From assembly GCF_018402495.1 (NCBI RefSeq), contig NZ_JAGYIU010000001.1, forward strand, positions 930,001 to 994,000: a DNA stretch of 64,000 nt, written 5' to 3'. The translations under genes and the position numbers were made by a program. The notes under the pieces are model-generated. The model was not told the DNA's origin. It saw only the letters and a program-made list of their open reading frames with translations, and ran no database searches. Shown here piece after piece: positions 1-8,921 of the stretch (positions are counted from its first letter, which is position 1; each line of letters begins with the position of its first letter). The DNA comes from Pseudoalteromonas sp. (GTDB lineage Bacteria > Pseudomonadota > Gammaproteobacteria > Enterobacterales > Alteromonadaceae).

Positions 1-3000
1 TGGCGATAATACGGATTTTCAGTGATCTCATCAGTCACTAATGACTCTTTGAGTACCATTTTCGCATAAGACACCAACACTGAAAGCTCAGGACGAGTTA
101 GGTCTTTGCCCGCTGCAGCTCGCTCTGCTAGCTCTTCATCTGTAGGAATAAACTCAATAGCACGATCTAGCTTGCCCTCTTTTTCGAGCGCATGAATAAA
201 ACGAATTTTTTCCTTAAGCGTTGAAGTCCCCTTCGATTGGGTAATTGATAACGTATGTGTTTGACGATAACAGTCGTTAAGCACTAATTGTGCAACTTCA
301 TCGGTCATTGAATACAATAACTCATCACGTTGTTTACGTGTTAAATCGCCTTCGGCAACAAGGCCATTAAGTAAAATCTTAATGTTAACCTCGTTATCTG
401 AACACGCAACACCGCCTACGTTATCGATAAAGTCAGTATTTACCCGACCGCCTTTAGCTGCAAATTCAATACGACCTAACTGGGTTGCCCCTAAGTTACC
501 GCCTTCGCCAAAGACTTTAGCGCCAAGGTCTTTACCATTAATGCGCAGTGCATCGTTTGCACGATCGCCAACATCCGCATCGGTTTCTTTAGAATGTTTA
601 ATATAAGTACCAATACCGCCATTCCACAATAAATCAAACTCCATCATAAGTGAGGCTTTGATCAATTCATTAGGCGTCATGCTGGCTTTTTTAGTGCCCA
701 ACATTTTTTTCATTTCTGGGCTAAGCGTAATCGACTTGGCTGCACGAGAGAACACACCACCGCCGCTTGAAATTAACGCTTTGTTGTAATCTTCCCATGA
801 TGAACGTGGCAGATTAAATAAACGCTCGCGTTCTGGATAAGATTTAGCGGCATCAGGGTTTGGATCCACAAAAATATGTAAGTGGTTAAACGCCACTTGC
901 AAACGAATGTGCTTTGATAACAACATACCATTACCAAATACATCACCGGCCATATCGCCAATAGCGACGGCAGTAAAATCTGTGGTTTGACAGTTAATAT
1001 CCATTTCACGGAAATGACGTTTAACAGACTCCCATGCACCACGTGCTGTAATACCCATTTTCTTGTGGTCATAACCAACCGACCCACCGGATGCAAACGC
1101 ATCACCGAGCCAAAAGTTGTATTCGTTAGCAATTCCGTTAGCGATATCAGAGAAGGTCGCAGTTCCCTTGTCCGCTGCAACCACTAGGTATGCATCGTCT
1201 TCATCATGACGAGTAACATCAATTGCAGGTACAACTTCGCCACGCTCAATATTATCTGTAATATCTAATAAACCACGAATGAAGATTTTATAACATTCTT
1301 GGCCTTCTTTGATAAACGCTTCACGCTCACTAGGTAGTTGTTTACATACAAAGCCACCTTTTGAACCAACCGGTACAATTACGGTATTTTTAACTTGCTG
1401 CGCTTTAACTAAGCCAAGCACTTCTGTACGGAAATCTTCACGACGGTCAGACCAGCGAAGACCACCACGGGCTACTTTACCAAAGCGTAAATGCACACCC
1501 TCAACGCGTGGCGAGTAGACAAAAATCTCAAATGCTGGCACCGGGAGCGGCACATCTGGGATAAGACTTGGCTGAATTTTAAGTGAAATATATGGCTTAA
1601 ATTTACCTTCAGCATCTTTTTGGAAATAGTTAGTACGCAACGTTGCAACAATCATATCAACGTATAAACGGATAATACGATCGTCATCAAGGTTAGCGAC
1701 GTTCTCTAATTCTGAGTATATTTCTGTGCCAAGCTTTTCCAGTGTTTTGGCACTGGCTGGTTTTTTAACAGAGAATTTTTTTGCAAATAAATTAACAATT
1801 TTTGCAGCAATATGCGGGTAATTAGCAAACGTGCTCTCAATATAAGTTTGTGAAAACGTCACCCCAATTTGACGCATGTATTTTGCGTATGCACGTAAAA
1901 TTGAAGACTCACGGCCTGTTAAACCACCCATGAGCACTAAACGGTTAAAGCCATCATTTTCTAATCGATTAGCCCAAACGCTCGTAAGCGCAGCACGAAA
2001 ACGAGCAGAAACTTTATCAAAATCAGCCATTTCTTTGCTATCAATCAGCATGGAGAAATCCATAATCCAATTAACGTGACCATCATTGGTTTTAACCGCA
2101 TAGGGCGTTTCACCGATAACACGCAGGCCAAAGTTTTCAAGCATTGGCATCACATCTGATAAGTGAATTGGCTCATCTTTATGGAATAAGCTTAAACGAA
2201 CAATGTTGCTGTTTGCTTCTTCTTGTGGGCGATAAAACAACATCTCTAGCTTATTGTCATCGCTTAGCATTTCAAGCTTTTCGATATCAACAACAGCGGC
2301 GCTTGGCAATACTTCTTCTTTATAAGAACGAGCAAACGCATTGCAATATTTACGATTTAACTCGTTACCACGCGCTTCCCCAGCAGATTCAAGTAAGGCT
2401 GATTGGAGTTTATCTTCCCAGGTACGAGCGGCTTCAATTAGGTTATTTTCTATGTCTTTCACATTATATTCAATATTGTTATCGGTCACACGAACGGTGT
2501 AATGAGTACGCGCTAGTGTTGACTCAGAGAAATAGGTAGTAAATTCGACTTTAACGTCAGAATTAAATGCATTTGCTAAAATAGCCTGCGTTTCGCGACG
2601 CAACGCCGTGTTATAACGTTCACGTGGTACATACACCATGCAAGATAGAAAACGACCGTATGCATCTTTACGTACAAATAAACGACACATGTCGCGTTCT
2701 TGTATTTGCAATACACCCATAGCCACTTCTAGTAGCTCATGCTCACGTGCTTGAACTAGTTCATCACGTGGGTAGGTTTCTAAAATATTTAACACCGCTT
2801 TGTATGCATGTGTGCCCTTAGCAAAGTCGCACATATCCATAATACGATTAATCTTGCTTTTAAGCACTGGCACATCTGCAGCACTGTTGTTGTAAAAGTT
2901 AGATGAGAATAACCCAATAAAACGGTCTTCACCTACCACATTCCCTTTGTCATCAAAACGCTTAACACCCACATAATCAATGTAAGCTGGACGATGGACA

Positions 3001-3893
3001 CGAGACAGTGAATTTGTTTTAGTTAAAATTAATAAATTACTGCTACGCGCCTCTCTTTGAGCTACCTCAGGTAAATCAGAGAGCATACGCGTGTGTTCAG
3101 TGTCAGAGTTTTTCATCAACCCTAAACTCGTTTCCATGTTACCTTTTAACTGGTAGTCACCCTGAACTGGAGAAAGTTCATATTGTCGGTAACCCATTAA
3201 GGTAAAATTATCTTTGACCAGCCAATCTAAAAACTCAACCGTTTCTTTAAGCTCAGTAGTATTATTATGATTTTTAGGCAAATTCTTACTGACTGAGATA
3301 AGCTTTTCACGAATAGGTTGCCAGTCTTCAACGGCAACCGATACGTCAATTAATACCGATTCAAGTTCTTTTTTGAAAGACTCAATAACAGACGCATCTG
3401 TTTGACGGTCAATTTCGATAAAAAACACCGTTTTTGTTGATGTTGATTCTTGCTCTGTTTTTAAACTTGATAACCCAGATATTTTTTCGTTTTTATCGCG
3501 TTGAATTTTCAGTGGGCTATGTAGCAGTAAGTGAGAGGCTATATTTTTTCGCGTCATCGCCATACGTACAGAGTCAACTAAAAACGGCATATCTTTAGCT
3601 ATGATCTCGACAATGGTATGTGATGACTGCCAGCCATCTTTTGCCACTTCAGGATTGAAAACGCGGATTACTGCGTCATCTGATGTATTTTTTTCTAGCG
3701 AATTCCAAAGGCTGAGTGCAGCACCGTATAAGTCACTATCGTTGCGATTTGCCAAATCCTCTTTAGACATATTGCTGTACAAGGCTTTGGCGAATTTCTC
3801 AACGAGTAACACATTATCAGCGCGAACTTTTTTCTGGATAAGCTTACAGACGTTATCTAAAATAACCGAGGCTTGGCCTTCATTTCGTGTCAT
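1..3893 (-). CDS. gdhB: NAD-specific glutamate dehydrogenase, large (about 180 kDa) type, 3' end outside window
   Basis: Oxidative deamination of L-glutamate to 2-oxoglutarate with NAD, in the cytosol. The open frame starts at ATG 3893, preceded by AAGGAA at a good distance, and runs without a stop to the window edge, giving 1297 codons of a family that is usually about 1600 residues. The N-terminal half is the long regulatory region of this family. The catalytic part is recognisable near residue 843 by a PVGSKGGFVCKQLP-like segment (substrate Lys region) and near residue 980 by GDMAGDVFGNGM (dinucleotide-binding loop). The gene stands alone behind its own short upstream region and is transcribed in the same direction as the RND gene upstream of it. 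The missing part is only the C-terminal helical domain, so truncation is due to the window and not to mutation. The family call is secure; the symbol follows Pseudomonas usage. Confidence 0.95.
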   Translation of the reverse strand, partial: MTRNEGQASVILDNVCKLIQKKVRADNVLLVEKFAKALYSNMSKEDLANRNDSDLYGAALSLWNSLEKNTSDDAVIRVFNPEVAKDGWQSSHTIVEIIAKDMPFLVDSVRMAMTRKNIASHLLLHSPLKIQRDKNEKISGLSSLKTEQESTSTKTVFFIEIDRQTDASVIESFKKELESVLIDVSVAVEDWQPIREKLISVSKNLPKNHNNTTELKETVEFLDWLVKDNFTLMGYRQYELSPVQGDYQLKGNMETSLGLMKNSDTEHTRMLSDLPEVAQREARSSNLLILTKTNSLSRVHRPAYIDYVGVKRFDDKGNVVGEDRFIGLFSSNFYNNSAADVPVLKSKINRIMDMCDFAKGTHAYKAVLNILETYPRDELVQAREHELLEVAMGVLQIQERDMCRLFVRKDAYGRFLSCMVYVPRERYNTALRRETQAILANAFNSDVKVEFTTYFSESTLARTHYTVRVTDNNIEYNVKDIENNLIEAARTWEDKLQSALLESAGEARGNELNRKYCNAFARSYKEEVLPSAAVVDIEKLEMLSDDNKLEMLFYRPQEEANSNIVRLSLFHKDEPIHLSDVMPMLENFGLRVIGETPYAVKTNDGHVNWIMDFSMLIDSKEMADFDKVSARFRAALTSVWANRLENDGFNRLVLMGGLTGRESSILRAYAKYMRQIGVTFSQTYIESTFANYPHIAAKIVNLFAKKFSVKKPASAKTLEKLGTEIYSELENVANLDDDRIIRLYVDMIVATLRTNYFQKDAEGKFKPYISLKIQPSLIPDVPLPVPAFEIFVYSPRVEGVHLRFGKVARGGLRWSDRREDFRTEVLGLVKAQQVKNTVIVPVGSKGGFVCKQLPSEREAFIKEGQECYKIFIRGLLDITDNIERGEVVPAIDVTRHDEDDAYLVVAADKGTATFSDIANGIANEYNFWLGDAFASGGSVGYDHKKMGITARGAWESVKRHFREMDINCQTTDFTAVAIGDMAGDVFGNGMLLSKHIRLQVAFNHLHIFVDPNPDAAKSYPERERLFNLPRSSWEDYNKALISSGGGVFSRAAKSITLSPEMKKMLGTKKASMTPNELIKASLMMEFDLLWNGGIGTYIKHSKETDADVGDRANDALRINGKDLGAKVFGEGGNLGATQLGRIEFAAKGGRVNTDFIDNVGGVACSDNEVNIKILLNGLVAEGDLTRKQRDELLYSMTDEVAQLVLNDCYRQTHTLSITQSKGTSTLKEKIRFIHALEKEGKLDRAIEFIPTDEELAERAAAGKDLTRPELSVLVSYAKMVLKESLVTDEITENPYYR

Positions 3894-4062
3894 TGTATGT
3901 TCCTTAATCTATCACTGCTAGTTTAGCAGAGTATTTGTACAGCCATTTATTAGCGTGGAGTCAGTTAAATTCTAACCCTTTTGAAACTAATAAACAGCCT
4001 TTTCGATGAAAACATTTTAAGCATTTCAGCTATTTGGTCATCTATTCACAAAATATAGATAT

Positions 4063-4084
4063 AAATGGCCATTACTGGCCATTT
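4063..4084 (-). terminator. Inverted repeat between the RND gene and gdhB
   Basis: A perfect 8-bp stem (AAATGGCC / GGCCATTT) with a 6-base loop lies 20 bases after the RND stop codon and upstream of gdhB. The following U-run is poor, so termination is plausible but weak. Confidence 0.4.
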
Positions 4085-4103
4085 TGGAGCAAATTTATTC
4101 ACC

Positions 4104-6425
4104 TTATTTTTTCTGGTCAGTCCAGAGCAAACTACCAATTGCAGGTAAAAGTAACACGGCACCTAACATATTTACTAAAAACATAAAGGTAAGCAATATT
4201 CCCATATCGACTTGGAACTTCAAATCTGAAAAAATCCACGTACTAACACCAATCGCTAGCGTGATACCGGTAAATAATACCGCACTGCCACGCTCAACTA
4301 ATGCATTACGATAAGCAATACTCAATGGCACGTTTTGTTTTAACTGCCCCATCATTGATGACAAAATATAAATACCGTAATCAACACCAATACCTACACC
4401 CAGAGCAATCACTGGTAACGTTGAAACAGTCAGACCAATCTCAAGCTGTACCATCAGTGCCTGTGCAAGGGTTGATACTATGTACAAGGGTAATACCACC
4501 GCAATTGTTGCTTTTACACTCTTAAAACTAAGTAAGCATAAAATAATAACCGCACCGTAAACGTACAACATCATAGGTATTTGCGCTGCTGAAACAGACT
4601 CATTCGTTGCAGCCATAACACCAACTGGCCCTGACGCTAATTTAAAGGCAAGTTTATCTGTGCCCTCTTCATCGGCAAATTGTTTTACTTTTGCAATTAC
4701 GTTATCAATTGTTTGTGCTTTGTGATCGTCTAAAAATATAATCACCGGCATTACCGAACAATCACCGTTTAATAACCCTGTACTGGTTTCTACACGTGAC
4801 GTTGATTGCACTAAACTGGCAGAATTGCGCGGCAAACTTTGCCACTTTAAATTGCCCTCGTTGTAACCGGCATTGACTGATTGAGCGACTGAGCTTAAGC
4901 TCACCGCTGATTGTACGCCCGCTAAGTTCTCGACCTTATATTGAAAACGCGATATTCGCTCCATTACATCATGCTCTGTACAGGCCGCAGGGTAGGCTTC
5001 AACAATTACTTTTAAAATATCAGACGAAATAGTGTATTTGTCCGATATTAAAAAGGTATCTTGGTTGTAACGTGCATCTTGGTGCAACGATGGCGCACCC
5101 GCGTGTAAATCACCAATACGCATTTTATCTGCTTGCCAATACCCTAATGCAAATAAAACAAGTGTGAACCCAATGATTATTTTTGCTGTTTTAGGATCCG
5201 TTGCCTTGACCAATATGTCTCTTATCGCATCCAATATATTAGGTTTTTGCACATTACCTGACTGAATATGAATTGTGTTTTCAAAGCGCATGTATGACGC
5301 CCAAACAGGTAACAATATTAAATTAGTAAAAATAATAACCGCAACACCTAAACTCGCAGTGATTGCTAGTTCACGAATAATACCAATATCAATAGTCAAT
5401 AAAGTTAAAAAGCCAACCGTGTCAGATAACAGTGCAATCCCACCAGGGACGAGTAATACTCTAAAACTAGATTGGCAACATACACGTGTACTGTTACCTT
5501 CGGCTACTTTTTTGCCAATGGCATTGATCATTTGCACACCATGGCTAACACCAATGGCGAAGACTAAAAACGGCACTAAGATAGACATAGGATCAAGACC
5601 AAAGCCTAAACTTGAAAGCAAGCCTAATTGCCAAATAACCGCTATAAAAGAACATACTATAGGTAAAATAGTGAGTTTTAAACTACCGCAAAACAGCCAA
5701 ACCATGACAAAAGTAAACGCAATAGCAATGGCAAAAAACAGGACCACCCCTTTTGCACCCTCGGCGATATCGCCAGCCATTTTTGCAAAACCAATAATAT
5801 GAATGCTGATATTATCTGTGCTGAGAGGTTCACGTATTTCTGTTTCTAATTTTTTTGCAAAGGCAAGTGTGTCTAGTTTTTCTTGTGTTTGCGGATCAGT
5901 TTCTAGCAGTTGCGCTGTTACCATGGCACACGAATAATCGCTTGCTATCATGCGACCTACGACCTTAGCCTTTTCAATGTTTTCTTTTACAACGCCTAAA
6001 CCTTGCTTGTCTGCTTTAAAATTCGCTGGAATAATAGGGCCACCTGCAAAGCCGTCTTCAACAACTTCAACAAAACGGGCACTGGGTGAGAAAATAGAAT
6101 TAACTAAAGGACGATTTACCCCAGGAATAAAATAAAGCTGATCGTGCACGGCTTTTAATTGGGTAAAAAATTCAGGGTTAAAAATATCACCGCTGTCATC
6201 ACATACCGAAATTAAAATACTATTTGCACCACCAAATTGCTTTTCGTGTTTAGTGTAAACCTTCATGTATTCATGATTGAGCGGAATATTTTTATTAAAT
6301 GACGCATCAAGCTGAATCTGTGTTGCTTTAAAAATCAACACACAGGTAATTAGCACAAAACTAATCAGCACCACTGTGCGGTGCCTAAAAATCGCTTTTT
6401 CTAAGAAATCTAAAATTGCTTGCAT
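4104..6425 (-). CDS. MMPL/RND-family inner-membrane transporter
   Basis: A 773-residue protein with the two-fold RND layout: one membrane helix near residues 15-35, a large periplasmic loop to about residue 225, a block of helices to about 400, a second periplasmic loop to about 620, and a second helix block to the end. It belongs to the MMPL/COG1033 branch (predicted hydrophobic-molecule exporters), not to the AcrB multidrug pumps, which are about 1040 residues. The second helix block contains GVGIGVDYGIYI, with the intramembrane Asp expected for proton coupling; the first block has GVSHG at the equivalent place, without Asp. Its ATG shares one base with the stop codon of the YCF48 gene before it (TAATG), which implies translational coupling. 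The DUF1329 and DUF1302 genes lie just upstream, so the four probably act together in envelope transport. The substrate is unknown. Confidence 0.85.
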   Translation of the reverse strand: MQAILDFLEKAIFRHRTVVLISFVLITCVLIFKATQIQLDASFNKNIPLNHEYMKVYTKHEKQFGGANSILISVCDDSGDIFNPEFFTQLKAVHDQLYFIPGVNRPLVNSIFSPSARFVEVVEDGFAGGPIIPANFKADKQGLGVVKENIEKAKVVGRMIASDYSCAMVTAQLLETDPQTQEKLDTLAFAKKLETEIREPLSTDNISIHIIGFAKMAGDIAEGAKGVVLFFAIAIAFTFVMVWLFCGSLKLTILPIVCSFIAVIWQLGLLSSLGFGLDPMSILVPFLVFAIGVSHGVQMINAIGKKVAEGNSTRVCCQSSFRVLLVPGGIALLSDTVGFLTLLTIDIGIIRELAITASLGVAVIIFTNLILLPVWASYMRFENTIHIQSGNVQKPNILDAIRDILVKATDPKTAKIIIGFTLVLFALGYWQADKMRIGDLHAGAPSLHQDARYNQDTFLISDKYTISSDILKVIVEAYPAACTEHDVMERISRFQYKVENLAGVQSAVSLSSVAQSVNAGYNEGNLKWQSLPRNSASLVQSTSRVETSTGLLNGDCSVMPVIIFLDDHKAQTIDNVIAKVKQFADEEGTDKLAFKLASGPVGVMAATNESVSAAQIPMMLYVYGAVIILCLLSFKSVKATIAVVLPLYIVSTLAQALMVQLEIGLTVSTLPVIALGVGIGVDYGIYILSSMMGQLKQNVPLSIAYRNALVERGSAVLFTGITLAIGVSTWIFSDLKFQVDMGILLTFMFLVNMLGAVLLLPAIGSLLWTDQKK

Positions 6426-7420
6426 TAAGGGGTCAACTCCTTCACTTTAATGCCATTTTCTGTCGCCATGATCAATTTATCTTTAACAATTACACCATCA
6501 AGTATTGCTTTACCATCCGCCAATTGCTCATAAGACAGCTCGTTATTTTTTAGATGAAAAATAACACCGCTATTAGCCAGTAATAGCCATTGTTTATTGT
6601 TGTAGTTTATGATGCTGTTAATAGTAGCGGTTTTATCATTTTCTAAATGCTGCCACTGCTGTGTATCGGTTTTATTAATAAAAATGTTACCCCGGAGCCC
6701 CGCGACGATTTGTTGCGATGGATCAGATGCAAATCCAAAAAACGATCCTGGGTAAATTTCATCTAAACGTTGCCATGTTTGGCCATCGTCATCACTTTTT
6801 GCCATTAAACCCATTTCACCGACTAACATTAAACCACTACTAGTGGTTTCTATACGATTAAAGTGAGGCAAAATAGAGGACGTTTCTATTTCATATCCTT
6901 GAGGATCCGTTTCTTTCAACTCGTTCAAATAATCTCTATCCTCACTAAATAACAGTGAATCTAAAAAACGTTTTTGCCAATGTTTGCCGCCATCACGGGT
7001 CTGATAAAACATGCCATAAGCACCTACGGCATAACCATGTACGTCATCTTTAAAATAGATATCTAAACAAGGTTTGTCTAAGCTTGGTTTGGCGTGTTGT
7101 AACTGCCAGTTTTTACCACCATCAGTGGTATTTATAATTGTGGCATCGTGTCCACATGCCCAGCCATTAGAGTCATTAGTAAATTCAACCGCCGTTAGTA
7201 ATACTTGTGTAGGTACTGATTGCGCTTGTTGCCAATCGGTGCCATCTACACTTTTAATAACTGTACCGTGTTTACCCACAGCAATAAGACCTGCTGAGGT
7301 TTGTGTAATGTCGGTGAGGAGTGTTTTATCTGCATTAATCGCGCTAATCGCACTTTGAGGTGTGTCTTGTGCAAAACTCGCACCGCTTAGGATCAGGCTG
7401 GCATAGACCAAATACTTCAT
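6425..7420 (-). CDS. YCF48/BNR-repeat propeller protein, exported
   Basis: A 331-residue protein with a signal peptide at residues 1-17 (SGASFA followed by QD). The rest is a series of beta-propeller blades marked by recurring GxxG and DGGxxW patterns, for example STDGGKNWQ, TRDGGKHWQ and SDDDGQTWQ. This matches the YCF48/photosynthesis-assembly-like family, whose non-photosynthetic members are periplasmic and of unknown function. It ends in a one-base overlap with the RND gene, so the two are almost certainly made together. A terminator-like hairpin separates it from the DUF1329 gene upstream. The role here is an inference from context: a periplasmic partner or adaptor of the RND pump. Confidence 0.8.
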   Translation of the reverse strand: MKYLVYASLILSGASFAQDTPQSAISAINADKTLLTDITQTSAGLIAVGKHGTVIKSVDGTDWQQAQSVPTQVLLTAVEFTNDSNGWACGHDATIINTTDGGKNWQLQHAKPSLDKPCLDIYFKDDVHGYAVGAYGMFYQTRDGGKHWQKRFLDSLLFSEDRDYLNELKETDPQGYEIETSSILPHFNRIETTSSGLMLVGEMGLMAKSDDDGQTWQRLDEIYPGSFFGFASDPSQQIVAGLRGNIFINKTDTQQWQHLENDKTATINSIINYNNKQWLLLANSGVIFHLKNNELSYEQLADGKAILDGVIVKDKLIMATENGIKVKELTP

Positions 7421-7504
7421 AAATTAAATTCGCCTTGAACTGAGGATTTGTTTGTCTGTAATAAAGAGGAAAACCTATGCGTTAATAGACAAACGCGATA
7501 TGAA

Positions 7505-7534
7505 AGAAAAAGGCACCTAGGAAACTAGATGCCT
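7505..7534 (-). terminator. Intrinsic terminator after the DUF1329 gene
   Basis: On the minus strand a 10-bp stem (one G-U pair, 4-base loop, 7511-7534) is followed by TTTTCTTT. It lies 9 bases after the DUF1329 stop and before the YCF48 gene, so it splits the four-gene cluster into two transcripts or lowers expression of the second pair. Confidence 0.7.
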
Positions 7535-7543
7535 ATTTTTAAA

Positions 7544-8908
7544 CTATCTACCAGCGCGACGTAAAGCGCTCGATGTAAATTCATTGTCATTAAATGACTG
7601 AGAAAAATCATACATCTTTTCTTGGTTATCTAAGCCAATAGCTAAATAACGACGAGAGTTAAGATCATGATATACCTCAAGCGTACTCCACTGCGTCGGT
7701 ACTTCGTAGTAGTTAAGCCCATAAGCCATTGCTACACGATAAAGTTGATCACGGTTATCATAAATATCGGTAACATGGATTTGCCAGCTATCTTCATCGA
7801 TATAAAATACACGTTTTTTATAAATATGGCGCGTGTCATCTTTTAAATTTGCTTCAACAACCCACACTCGATGTTTTTCATAACGTGTATGCTCAGGATT
7901 AATATGACCAGGCTTTAAAATATCATCATAGGTTAGCTTATCGCTGTGAAGCTTATAGCTATTGTACGGGATATAAAGCTCTTGCTTCCCTTTTAGGGTC
8001 CAGTTATAACGATTCGGCGAGCCGTTAAACATATCAAAGTCATCGGTGGTGCGCAGGCTGTCTGCTGCTGTACCTGGTGCATCATACGCTACATTTGGTG
8101 CACGACGAACACGACGCTGGCCAGAATTATATGTCCAAGCTTGGCGAGGAGTTAAAATTTGGTCCATGGTTTCATGAACCAATAACGCTGTACCGGCTAA
8201 ACGAGCCGGCTCAGTGACCTGCTGTTTAAACTTAAACAAAATATTTGAATCTTGTAATTCAGCCGGTGTTGCGTTTGGATCTGAATATTTGACTAATAGC
8301 TGTTCATCAAAGCCAATGTAGTTATACGAACCCGATGCAGTAGGCGCTGCCTGACCGCCAAAACGCTCAATTGACTGACCACGATAGCGAAGTAAATGGT
8401 TCCAAATTGCCTCTAAACCGGTTTTAGGAATAGGAAATGGAATGCCAATAGCTGTATTCTTAATTCCGTTACCGCCTTCAACTAATTCTGCTGTAGTAGC
8501 AAATTTCTTTGTCGCATCATATACAAACTGTGGGTACGAAGCTGAACGACGGGTTTTATAAATCGGCATTTTAAACGTGTCTGGATACGCTTCAAATAAT
8601 GCGATTTGCCCTGGACTTAAGTTGTCTTTGTACTTATCAATATTGCTTTTATCTATTGTAAACAATACTTCATCAGTTGCGTAAGGATCTAAGTGGTGCA
8701 TGCCTGGCTCATAACCCGCTGGAGCTTGGGTGATACCGCCATTCCACGCAGGGATTGAGCCATCTGCATTGGCTGCTTTTTCTGCTCCAACGGGGCTTAA
8801 ATCTTGACCTAAGCGCGCTGCCTCTTCTGGGCTAATTTTAGCCAGCGCAACGTGACTTGCGAACAAACTACAAAACGCTGTAGCAATGAGGGTAGGTTTT
8901 TTAATCAT
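7544..8908 (-). CDS. DUF1329 family periplasmic protein (LolB-like fold)
   Basis: A 454-residue protein with a signal peptide (residues 1-23, ending SHVALA before KIS). The mature part begins with the EEAARLGQDLSPVGAEKAAN-like segment, followed by IPAWNGG, which is the usual N-terminal signature of DUF1329. Family members are predicted to have a beta-sheet fold related to lipoprotein carriers such as LolB, and are encoded next to DUF1302 proteins in many Pseudomonas and marine gammaproteobacterial genomes. The start lies 13 bases after the DUF1302 stop, so the pair is one operon. A role as periplasmic carrier of a hydrophobic molecule between the RND pump and the outer-membrane barrel is inferred, not shown. 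Length is normal for the family. Confidence 0.85.
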   Translation of the reverse strand: MIKKPTLIATAFCSLFASHVALAKISPEEAARLGQDLSPVGAEKAANADGSIPAWNGGITQAPAGYEPGMHHLDPYATDEVLFTIDKSNIDKYKDNLSPGQIALFEAYPDTFKMPIYKTRRSASYPQFVYDATKKFATTAELVEGGNGIKNTAIGIPFPIPKTGLEAIWNHLLRYRGQSIERFGGQAAPTASGSYNYIGFDEQLLVKYSDPNATPAELQDSNILFKFKQQVTEPARLAGTALLVHETMDQILTPRQAWTYNSGQRRVRRAPNVAYDAPGTAADSLRTTDDFDMFNGSPNRYNWTLKGKQELYIPYNSYKLHSDKLTYDDILKPGHINPEHTRYEKHRVWVVEANLKDDTRHIYKKRVFYIDEDSWQIHVTDIYDNRDQLYRVAMAYGLNYYEVPTQWSTLEVYHDLNSRRYLAIGLDNQEKMYDFSQSFNDNEFTSSALRRAGR

Positions 8909-8921
8909 AATAATATTACCC

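Noticed and set aside
773..1180. 135-codon minus-strand frame inside gdhB
   Set aside because: Alternative frame of the same strand as gdhB, without family match.
2144..2539. 131-codon plus-strand frame inside gdhB
   Set aside because: Antisense to a continuous, family-consistent coding frame; composition is typical of a shadow frame.
5275..5802. 175-codon plus-strand frame inside the RND gene
   Set aside because: Antisense of the transmembrane part; no ribosome-binding site or family resemblance.
4104..6425. AcrB-type multidrug efflux pump
   Set aside because: Length, motif pattern and absence of a membrane-fusion partner fit the MMPL branch instead.
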